DNA of 64,000 nt from Antedon mediterranea (Eukaryota; Echinodermata; Crinoidea; Comatulida; Antedonidae). Below are positions 12,285 to 22,386 of this stretch, one piece after another; position 1 is the stretch's first letter; each line of letters begins with the position of its first letter. The position numbers and the translations under genes are program-made. The notes beneath the pieces were generated by a model. It was not told where the DNA came from, did not search any database, and saw only the letters and a program-made list of their open reading frames with translations. The stretch is from NCBI RefSeq assembly GCF_964355755.1, contig NC_092677.1, forward strand, positions 20,368,101 through 20,432,100, written 5' to 3'.

Positions 12285-15215
12285 TTTCAAAAACAATATT
12301 TATTTTCAATTTTAAAAAAAAGAAAAAAAATATTCCTAGAGGTTCGAACCCACTACTGAGAGAACTCAAACCTGAGCATTACCGGTTAAGCCACAAACCA
12401 GTAGGTGAGTGAAGAGCTGATAATAGTATATTTTTATGAAATGAATGATCCATCAATGTAAAATGATGTTATGCAACTTTGTTTCTGATTTAAAAAAAGG
12501 TCCAATTGGTTAGGCTTGACATTTAAAACCATAAAAATATCTCACTTTCAAAAACAATATTTATTTTCAAATAAAAAAATTAAGAAAAAAAATATCCCTA
12601 GAAGTTGGAACCCACTATTGAAATCACTCAAACCTGAGCATTACACGTTACGCCGCAAACCAGTATATGACTGAAGAGCTGATAATAGTCTATTTATATG
12701 AAATGGATGATCAATCAATGAAAAATAATGCCATGCAACTTTATTTCTGATTTTAAAAAAGGTTCAATTGTTTAGGCCTGACAGTTGCAACCCTCAAAAT
12801 ATCTCATTTTCAAAAACAATATTTATTTTCAATTAAAAAAAAAAGAAAAAAAATACCCGTATAAGTTCGAACCCACTACTGAGAGCACTCAAACCGGAGC
12901 ATTACCCGTTACGCCACAAACCAGTAGATGACTGAGCAGCTGATAATAGTCTATTTATATAAAATGAATGATCAATAAATGAAAAATAATGCCATGCAAC
13001 TTTGTTTCTGATTTTAAAAAAGGTCCACTTGTTTAGGCCTGACATTTACAACCCTCAAAATATCTCTCTTATAAAAACCATATTTATTTTCAGTTTAAAA
13101 AAAAAAGAAAAAAATTATCCCTAGAGGTTCGACCCACTACTCAGAGCACTCAAACTTGGGTATTACCCGTTACGCCACAAATCAGTAGATAACTGAAGAG
13201 CTGATAATAGTCTATTTATATGAAATGAATGATCAATCAATGAAAAATAATGCCATGCAACTTTGTTTCTGATTTTAAAAAAGATCCATTTGTTTAGGCC
13301 TGACATTCACAACCCTAAAAAAAATCTCATTTAAAAAAAAAAAAATCAATAAGAAAAAAAAAAGGCAATATCCCTAGAGGTTGGAACCCGCTACTGAGAG
13401 CACTCAAACCTGGGTATTACCCGTTACGCCACAAACCAGTAGATAACTGAAGAGCTGATAATAGTCTATTTATATGAAATTAATGATCAATCAATGAAAA
13501 ATAATGCCATGCAACTTTGTTTCTGATTTTTAAAAAGGTTCATTTGTTTAGGCCTGACATTTACAACCCTCAAAATATCTCACTTTCAAAAAAAATATTT
13601 ATTTTCAATTAAAAAAAAAATTTAAAAAAATACCCGTATAGGTTCGAACCCACTACTGAGAGCACTCAAACCTGAGCATTACCCGTTACGCCACAAACCA
13701 GTAGATGACTGAGGAGCTGATAATAGTCTATATATATGAAATGAATGATCAATCAATGAAAAATAATGCCATGCAACTTTGTTTCTGATTGAAAAAAATG
13801 TTCACTTGTTTAGGCCTGACATTTACAACCCTCAAAATATCTCACTTTCAAAAACAATATTTATTTTCAAATATAAAAAAAAAAAAAAAATATCCCTAGA
13901 AGTTCGAACCCACTATTGAAATCACTCAAAACTGAGCATTACCCGTTACGCCGCAAACCAGTAAATAACTGAAGAGCTGATAATAGTCTATTTATATGAA
14001 ATGGATGATCAACCAATGAAAAATAATGCCATGCCACTTTGTTTCTGATTTTAAAAAAGGTCCACTTGTTTAGGACTGACATTTACAACCCTCAAAATAT
14101 CTCACTTTCAAAAACAATATTTATTTTCAATTTAAAAAAAAAAACCCCTAGAGGTTCGAACCCACTACTGAAAGCACTCAAACCTGAGCATTATCCGTTA
14201 CGCCACAAACCAGTAGATGACTGCGGAGCTGATAATAGTCTATTTATATGAAATGAATGATCAATCAATGAAAATAATGCCATGCAACTTTGTTTCTGAT
14301 TTTAAAAAAGGTCCACTTGTTTAGGCCTGACGTTTACAACCCTCAAAATATCTCACTTTCAAAAACAATATTTATTTTCAATTAAAAAAAAAAGAAACAA
14401 AATATCCCTAGATGTTCGAACCCACTACTGCGAGAACTCAAACCAGAGCACTACCGGTTACGCCACAAACCAGTAGATGACAGACGAGCTGATAACAGTC
14501 TATTTATATGAAATGAATGATCAATCAATGAAAAATAATGCCATGCAACTTTGTTTCTGATTGAAAAAAATGTCCACTTGTTTAGGCCTGACATTTACAA
14601 CCCTCAAAATATCTCACTTTCAAAAAAAATATTTATTTTCAATTAAAAAAAAGAAAGAAAAAAAATATCGCTAGAGGTTCGAACCCACTACTGCGAGCAC
14701 TCAAACTTGAGCATTACCCGTTACGCCTCAAACCAGTAGATGACTGAAGAGCTGATAATACTCTATTTATATGAAATAAATAATAAATCAATGAAAAATA
14801 ATGCCATGCAACTTTGTTTCTGATTTTAAAAAAGGTCCACTTGTTTAGGCCTGATATTTACAACCCTCAAAATATCTCATTTTCAAAAACAATATTTATT
14901 TTCAATTGAAAAAAAAAAAATCCCTAGAGGTCCGAACCCACTTCTGCGAGCACTCAAACCTGAGTATTATCCGTTACGCCACAAACCAGTAGATGACTAA
15001 GGAGCTGATAATAGTCTATTTATATGAAATGAATGATCAATCAATGAAAAATAATGCATGTAACTTTGTTTCTGATTTTAAAAAAGATCCATTTGTTTAG
15101 GCCTGACATTCACAACCCTAAAAAAAATCTCATTTAAAAAAAAAAATTTATTTTCAATAAGAAAAAAAAAGGCAATATCCCTAGAGGTTGGAACCCGCTA
15201 CTGAGAGCACTCAAA
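12285..15215. repeat. Satellite 1 array (block c)
   Basis: About 11 monomers, resuming in mid-unit. Monomers near 13260-14500 are near-copies of those at 15065-17300, which shows a block duplication of several units. The block ends at AAA (15213-15215), where a TIR element is inserted. Confidence 0.95.
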
Positions 15216-16168
15216 GGGCGCGTTTATACAACACGCTATTACACGCATATTCTACACGCCTACGAGAAGTGTGTTGTATAACAACAAAGAGATTCCGTGT
15301 AATGAGATTTGAATTGTAAAAAAGGCTACTTGGCTGAATCCTAAAATTTGGTGGATTCCCGGTCGCCGTTACCGTGTTGGAAGTGTCCTCAGGGTATATT
15401 TTGACCTCTCGTTAAAACAGGTCGTAATATCAATCATGTCATGCGACGTTGCTAACAAGATTGGGCCCATTTATTGCTGCTTCGCTGCCAGCAATCATCC
15501 TCCTACCACGTCTTAAGCGTGGTTCCCACGCACTAGCGACGCAACACAAGGACGTAACGCAACGCAAGTGAATTGACCACCAATCACAATCGATGCTTTA
15601 TTCGCTTGTGATTGCTAACTGTCTATAACTTCGCTTGTCATTGGTTAAAACGCTTGCGTTGCGTTTACGTCCTTGCGTTACGTTCTAGTGGGAACCAAGC
15701 TTTACGCCTAGCTAGCCTAGTGGGGCCAACTCGTAGTGGTAGTAGGCCTCTATCGTTTCCCACTCCAAACAGAATAAAAAATAACATCGCAAAAATGGCA
15801 TCTTCTTCCATAGTGTATAGATGAAACAATGAAACTCTTAAAATAACTTTTATTAATTTAAATGAACCGAGAACAAAATAAACAACAATGCAAACGTGAA
15901 CGAATACAATAATGAAAATGGTAAAAACCGCGCGAATACATCGGACAACGCGGAGGCGACGATGATTGTTGACAACCCAGCCAATTCAAGCGATCAACGA
16001 TTTGACCTTTTATCCTAGCATGCACTGCGTGTTGATGAAACTTCCGGTATAACACGGTATCGTGATTTCTAGTATAACAGCAAACGTTAAGGTGGGTTGA
16101 CCTCGGTCCGAACAACACGCTAAAAATTAAAGCCGTGTTCAAATTTAGGGTGTTGTATAAACACGACC
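15216..16168. mobile_element. Non-autonomous TIR transposon, 953 bp, inserted in satellite 1
   Basis: The left end GGGCGCGTTTATACAACAC and the reverse complement of the right end GGTCGTGTTTATACAACAC agree at 17 of 19 positions. AAA flanks both ends (15213-15215 and 16169-16171). The satellite reads straight across when the element is removed, and a paralogous empty site exists near 13412. No transposase is recognisable. The 70- and 94-residue open frames inside have no recognisable features. The superfamily cannot be assigned; AAA is not a diagnostic target site. Confidence 0.85.
15516..15701. mobile_element. 186-bp MITE nested in the 953-bp element
   Basis: Long inverted repeats start AGCGTGGTTCCCAC (left) and AGCTTGGTTCCCAC (right, reverse complement) and extend inward through GGACGTAACGCAACGCAAG-like sequence. 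TTA flanks each end (15513-15515, 15702-15704). A 3-bp TWA target duplication fits the PIF/Harbinger superfamily; that assignment is inference from target site only. No coding capacity. Confidence 0.75.
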
Positions 16169-19100
16169 AAACCTGGGTATTACCCGTTACGCCACAAACC
16201 AGTAGATAACTGAAGAGCTGATAATAGTCTATTTATATGAAATTAATGATCAATCAATGAAAAATAATGCCATGAAACTTTGTTTCTGATTTTTAAAAAG
16301 GTTCATTTGTTTAGGCCTGACATTTACAACCCTCAAAATATCTCACTTTCAAAAAAAATATTTATTTTCAATTAAAAAAAAAATTTTAAAAAATACCCGT
16401 ATAGGTTCGAACCCACTACTGAGAGCACTCAAACCTGAGGATTACCCGTTACGCCACAAACCAGTAGATGACTGAGGAGCTGATAATAGTCTATATATAT
16501 GAAATGAATGATCAATCAATGAAAAATAATGCCATGCAACTTTGTTTCTGATTGAAAAAAATGTTCAATTGTTTAGACCTGACATTTACAACCCTCAAAA
16601 TATCTCACTTTCAAAAACAATATTTATTTTCAAATATAAAAAAAAAAAAAAAATATCCCTAGAAGTTCGAACCCACTATTCAAATCACTCAAAACTGAGC
16701 ATTACCCGTTACGCCGCAAACCAGTAAATAACTGAAGAGCTGATAATAGTCTATTTATATGAAATGGATGATCAACCAATGAAAAATAATGCCATGCAAC
16801 TTTGTTTCTGATTTTAAAAAAGGTCCACTTGTTTAGGACTGACATTTACAACCCTCAAAATATCTCACTTTCAAAAACAATATTTATTTTCAATTTAAAA
16901 AAAAAAAACCCCTAGAGGTTCGAACCCACTACTGAAAGCACTCAAACCTGAGCATTATCCGTTACGCCACAAACCAGTATATGACTGCGGAGCTGATAAT
17001 AGTCTATTTATATGAAATGAATGATCAATCAATGAAAATAATGCCATGCAACTTTGTTTCTGATTTTAAAAAAGGTCCACTTGTTTAGGCCTGACATTTA
17101 CAACCCTCAAAATATCTCACTTTCAAAAACAATATTTATTTTCAATTAAAAAAAAAAGAAACAAAATATTCGTAGAGGTTCGAACCCACTACTGCGAGAA
17201 CTCAAACCTGAGCACTACCGGTTACGCCACAAACCAGTAGATGACTGAAGAGCTGATAACAGTCTATTTATATGAAATGAATGATCTATCAATGTAAAAT
17301 GATGTTATGCAACTTTGTTTCTGATTTTAAAAAAAGGTCCACTTGGTTAAGCTTGACATTTAAAACCCTCAAAATATCTCACTTTCAAAAACCATATTTA
17401 TTTTCAATTTAAAAAAAAGAAAAAAAATATCCCTAGAGGTTCGACCCACTACTCAGAGCACTCAAACCTGAGCATTACCCGTTACGCCACAAACCAGTAG
17501 ATGACTGAAGAGCTGATAATAGTCTATTTATATGAAATGAATTATCAATCAATGAAAAATAATGCCATGCAACTTTGTTTCTGATTTTAAAAAAGGTCCA
17601 CTTGTTTAGGCCTGACATTTACAACCCTCAAAATATCTCACTTTCAAAAACCATATTTATTTTCAATTTAAAAAAAAAAGAAAAAAAATATCCCTAGAGG
17701 TTCGACCCACTACTCAGAGCACTCAAACCTGAGCATTACTCGTTACGCCACAAACCAGTAGATGACTGAAGAGCTGGTAATAGTCTATTTATATGAAATG
17801 AATTTTCAATCAAAGAAAAATAATGCCATGCAACTTTGTTTCTGATTTTAAAAAAGATCCATTTGTTTAGGCCTGACATTTACAACCCTAAAAAATATCT
17901 CATTTTCAAAAAAAATATTTATTTTCAATAAGAAAAAAAAAAGCAATATCCCTAGAGGTTGGAACCCGCTACTGAGAGCACTCAAACCTGGGTATTACCC
18001 GTTACGCCACAAACCAGTAGATAACTGAAGAGCTGATAATAGTCTATTTATATGAAATTAATGATCAATCAATGAAAAATAATGCCATGCAACTTTGTTT
18101 CTGATTTTCAAAAAGGTTCACTTGTTTAGGCCTGACATTTACAACCCTCAAAATATCTCACTTTCAAAAACAATATTTATTTTCAAATAAAAAAAAAATA
18201 AAAAAAATATCCCTAGAAGTTCAAACCCACTATTGAAATCACTCAAAACTGAGCATTACCCGTTACGCCGCAAACCAGTATATGACTGAAGAGCTGATAA
18301 TAGTCTATATATATGAAATGGATGATCAACCAATGAAAAATAATGCCATGCAACTTAGTTTCTGATTTTAAAAAAGGTCCACTTGTTTAGGCCTGACATT
18401 TACAACCCTCAAAATATCTCACTTTCAAAAACAATATTTATTTTCAATTAAAAAAAAAATATCCTTACAGGTTGGAACCCGCTACTGAGAGCACTCAAAC
18501 CTGGGTTTTACCCGTTACACCACAAACCAGTAGATAACTGAAGAGCTGATAATAGTCTATTTATATGAAATTAATGATCAATCATGATTGATAATGCCAT
18601 GCAACTTTGTTTCTGACTTTCAAAAAGGTTCACTTGTTTAGGCCTGACATTTACAACCCTCAAAAAATATCTCACTTTCAAAAACAATATTATTTTCAAT
18701 TAAAAAAAAGAAAGAAACAAAATATCCCTAGAGGTTCGAACCCACTAGTGAGAGCACTCAAACTTGAGCATTACCCGTTACGCCACAAACCAGTAGATGA
18801 CTGAAGAGCTGATAATACTCTATTTAGATGAAATAAATAATAAATCAATGAAAAATAATGCCATGCAAGTTTGTTTCTTATTTTAAAAAAGGTTCATTTG
18901 TTTAGGCTTGACATTTACAACCCTCAAAATATCTCACTTTCAAAAAAAAACATTTATTTTCAATTAAAAAAAAAAGAAAAGAAATATCCCTAGAAGTCCA
19001 AACCCACTACTGGGAGCACTCAAACTTGCGCATTACCCGTTACGCCACAAACCAGTAGATGACTGAGGAACTGATAATAGTCTATTTATATGAAATAAAT

Positions 19101-19588
19101 GATCAATCTATGAAAAATTATGTCATGCAACTTTGTTTCTGATTTTAAAAAAGGTCCACTTGTTTAGGCCTGACATTTACAACCCTCAAAATATCTCACT
19201 TTCAAAAACAATATTTATTTTCAATTAAAAAAAAAAAGAAAAATAAGATTCGTAGATGTTCGAACCCACTACTGCGAGAACTCAAACCTGAGCACTACCG
19301 GTTACGCCACAAACCAGTAGATGACTGAAGAGCTGATAACAGTCTATTTATATGAAATGAATGATCAATCAATAAAAAATAATGCCATGCAACTTTGTTT
19401 CTGATTGAAAAAAATGTCCACTTGTTTAGGCCTGACATTTACAACCTTCAAAATATCTCACTTTCAAAAACAATATTTATTTTCTAATTACAGGTTCGAA
19501 CCCACTACTGGGACCACTCAAAACTGAGCATTACCCGTTATGCCATAAAGTAGTACACGACAGAACAGTTTATAATAGTCTATTTATA
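16169..19588. repeat. Satellite 1 array (block d)
   Basis: Continues the interrupted monomer (CAAACCTGGGTATTACCC) and runs about 13 units to a degenerate last unit shared with copy B. Its first monomers match 13420-14500, confirming the block duplication predates the element at 15216. Confidence 0.95.
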
Positions 19589-20832
19589 AGTGTATTACGT
19601 AATTCATCATTACGTCATGAATATCATATTAACCTTTTTAAAACCAACATGGCCAGTTAGCTCAGACGACTGACACGTATGTCGTGGGTTCGATTCCCAC
19701 GCTGGTCAGTGAAATAGAGTTAAAGGTATGCGACCAACTGTGTTTGGGGTTCACAGAATTTACGTCCCCCTTTCCACCACACATCTTGAGAAGGCACTAG
19801 CAATGCATCTGGTGATGATGTCGTGGAAACGACCCCATGGCCGTGGCAGGGCCTTAGTGCTGAGGCAGGGAGAGCACATTTTAAAATTTTTTTTTGGCTT
19901 TCGCTACATATATTTGATCTCGTAAATTTTATGTTTAGCGCCCTCAATTTAATGTAAAAAGAAATTAATTTATCTTCGTTACGTGTTTAGAAGAGAATGT
20001 ATGTCTCACCGTAGTTTGGTTTGCCGTTTGTTATTATGCAAATGAGTTTTTGCAGGTGTAGTGGGAAAGATGGTATTGTTAGTAATTCGCGGTCAACACG
20101 CCACACTGTTGAATTTTGATTTTGTTAATCAATGTTGCTACATTGGTAGCGAAATGTTCGATTCATGCAAGATATTGAATTGTAATATGTTATGAATAAA
20201 CATTTATGGATGGTAGTTGGTATGTATGGCCGCACCGTCCCAGAATAAACATGTTTTAAACAGATAATTTGTCTTCGATGATTTTGGTATGGGGTTAATG
20301 GAGAGTGAAATAGATCAAATATAGAACATTTGCAAAGATGCCGATTTCCAGACTGATTTCGAAACTTAGACTAATTCCGCCGCCGGGCTAGGCCTTAGGC
20401 ATATACGAAGTCGAGTTTTTAAAGTAGAAAACTCTACCTAAACTTTTGAATTCGCATCTGGATAGTTGAATTTTTAACAAATATCATAAATATCATAGGT
20501 GATTATGTATGGTAATAAGTATAAGTATAAGTGCAATTCTGGGCTCTATTTTCATTATTAGCTCTGCCCCAAACATGATGGACTAGTAGGCCTACTGGAG
20601 ACCTAATATTTAATTTCATATTTCAATGAATAGGTGCACTTTCCGGGGACAAGCTCTATTGTCCTTGTTAGTCTTATATATTTTGTTTCATATAATTTCA
20701 AATTATGTAAAGTACCATTTTCAGGCGGGAGTCTGTGCAACTCTATTTTTTTTATTTTAAACAGTTTGGTATGCCGTCGTGGTTGTTATGCAAATGAGCT
20801 TGTGCACGTGTATTATGGGGAAGATAATATGT
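19491..20832. repeat. Dispersed ~1.3 kb segment, copy B
   Basis: Colinear with copy A at 10833-12060, so both satellite blocks end in the same junction sequence. Contains a better preserved tRNA-like head (19651-19707) and an extra ~130 bp near 20190-20320. Similarity to copy A stops abruptly after AAGATAATATGTT, where sequence leading into the LINE begins. Confidence 0.85.
19651..19707 (+). pseudogene. tRNA-like head lacking most of the anticodon arm
   Basis: GGCCAGT...GCTGGTC can form a 7-bp acceptor stem (with G-T pairs). TAGCTCAGACGA resembles an A box. GTGGG TTCGATT CCCAC is a perfect T arm and holds a B box. The stretch between is about 15 nt too short for a normal anticodon arm. A conserved ~180 bp body follows, so this is probably the head of a SINE rather than a tRNA gene. 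Confidence 0.6.
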
Positions 20833-21333
20833 TCACCCGATTCTGCTACTGTCCACAGGTGCTATCTGTAAAACTATAGCAAGTTATACACGTTGCTGTC
20901 TGCTATAAATGCTGTACTTTTAACACACGGTACACTGTCTGTAGCACAGTGTGTGTTGACAATTTACAATGATGTACAACCATAGGCAGGTTTTCGTACT
21001 GCCATGCAAGAATGGATAGGTGTTTTCCGCCGCTTTTAGGCCTTCTAGTCAATTATTGTTATTATTATACGAATTACGTAATTAGTCTAGTAGCTCATCT
21101 ACCTTTTTAGCAGGACATAATGAATATTGTAGCTAGGCTAGGCCTACTAGTCTAGCGGGAAATCAACCAATTATTTGGTTGGATACGAGTTTAGGGTAGG
21201 AAGTTAAGTACGAGTAAAATGGATGGTTATGTGAACTGTGTATCTTGCCATAGGGTAACATGACAAACTGCATGGTATTAGCTGATCTATAGCCAGTGAT
21301 TCTTATTAATTAGTTACTTTTGTAACATTTGCA

Positions 21334-22386
21334 ATGTCTATAATGCGTGTAGTGTATATTTCTACCGTAATAACAACGGCAGTATCAGTTGGTATAGTGA
21401 AATGGAATGTTTACAATCCTAGCAGAATGCTAGGCCCACTGAGTCATCCAAGCATGCTTCAGAGTTATTGTTTTCCAGGCTACGGTGAGCTTCCTGCCCT
21501 GGAAATTTGTCAACACATGGACCCGGTTTATTCCGGGCAACGGCCTAAAAAATTTGGTAAATCAAGAATTCCATATACAAGCAATCATTCTTCAACATTC
21601 CAACTACTTCTTTCAAGGGACATTGACACAAATCCTGGACCAGATAGGCCTAGGTCTGTTCCAGTTATTCTACCACAACATGGTGGAAGCAACGGTAGTA
21701 ATGAAAGAAATGAACTTTCTGGAATGTTTTTCAATGCTAGAAGTATCAACAGTAAGACTCATACGCTAGAAATGTTCCTCAACAGTCAACGGTTTGATTT
21801 TATCTCTATTGTCGAAACTTGGTTGTCCTTGGATACTATTCTTCTCGTGAGTATGCCTTCAACCCACATCGTATTTTGGAGGGATCGTTCTAACAGGGGT
21901 GGTGGTATTCTCACTGCAGTACATACCTATCTTGCACCAATTCGTCTAAATGACCTTGAACCTGACGATCTTGAGCTGATATGGGTGATGTGCAGTGGTC
22001 ACAAATGTAAGTGGCTAATTGGCACCATATACCGTCCTCCGTCATCCACAGTTGCATACTGGGAGAAACTCCAAGTTGCATTAACCAACATCGAACACAA
22101 GCTTTACGACGTCACAGGTATCATCCTGCTTGGAGATCTTAACATCGACTGGTTGGTGAACACATCTGGCAAACGTCATTTAGTTGATATAACGGAAACA
22201 TATGGACTTCTTCAATTAGTCCCAACGTTCACTCGACCTTCATTGGATGATCCAACAGAAGGAACTCTTATTGATCACTTCTACATGAATCCGTCTGACA
22301 GTCTTTCGTTAATACAAACCGCAGACAATCCACTTGAATCTGACCACTGTCGAATACAAATTTCAAATGCAAAAAGCTCAACCTGA
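21334..22386 (+). CDS. Retrotransposon ORF: leader, 2A-like motif, APE-type endonuclease
   Basis: 350 residues. Residues 5-22 are hydrophobic and signal-peptide-like. Residues 91-103 read LLLSRDIDTNPGP, a 2A-like ribosome-skipping motif that would release the leader from the rest. Residues ~128-345 form an apurinic-endonuclease-like domain: NARSIN (134-139), ETWL (161-164, catalytic Glu), RGGGILTAV (188-196), YRPP (233-236), LLGDLNID (265-272, catalytic Asp and Asn), TLIDHFY (311-317) and SDH (336-338). This enzyme nicks target DNA to prime reverse transcription. In the family, endonuclease and RT normally share one frame; here the frame ends just after SDH and RT continues in another, so a frameshift is likely. 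The first ATG was taken as start; the real start could be upstream or missing. Confidence 0.85.
   Translation: MSIMRVVYISTVITTAVSVGIVKWNVYNPSRMLGPLSHPSMLQSYCFPGYGELPALEICQHMDPVYSGQRPKKFGKSRIPYTSNHSSTFQLLLSRDIDTNPGPDRPRSVPVILPQHGGSNGSNERNELSGMFFNARSINSKTHTLEMFLNSQRFDFISIVETWLSLDTILLVSMPSTHIVFWRDRSNRGGGILTAVHTYLAPIRLNDLEPDDLELIWVMCSGHKCKWLIGTIYRPPSSTVAYWEKLQVALTNIEHKLYDVTGIILLGDLNIDWLVNTSGKRHLVDITETYGLLQLVPTFTRPSLDDPTEGTLIDHFYMNPSDSLSLIQTADNPLESDHCRIQISNAKSST
21604..21642 (+). other. 2A-like translational recoding motif
   Basis: Encodes LLLSRDIDTNPGP. Known 2A peptides end D-x-E-x-N-P-G-P and cause the ribosome to skip the final Gly-Pro bond. The upstream LLLS stretch is also typical of animal retrotransposon 2As. 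This copy has Asp where the consensus has Glu, so activity may be reduced; only a translation assay would tell. Confidence 0.75.

Noticed and set aside
15858-16142. 94-residue minus-strand frame in the 953-bp element
   Set aside because: No transposase motif or domain is visible, and it sits against the terminal repeat. Probably chance.
1067-18804. Many ~60-residue plus-strand frames beginning MFLILKKVHLFRPDIYNPQN
   Set aside because: They recur once per ~260 bp satellite monomer, run through poly-A (poly-Lys) and vary with A-run length. There is no start context or conserved end. They are satellite translations.
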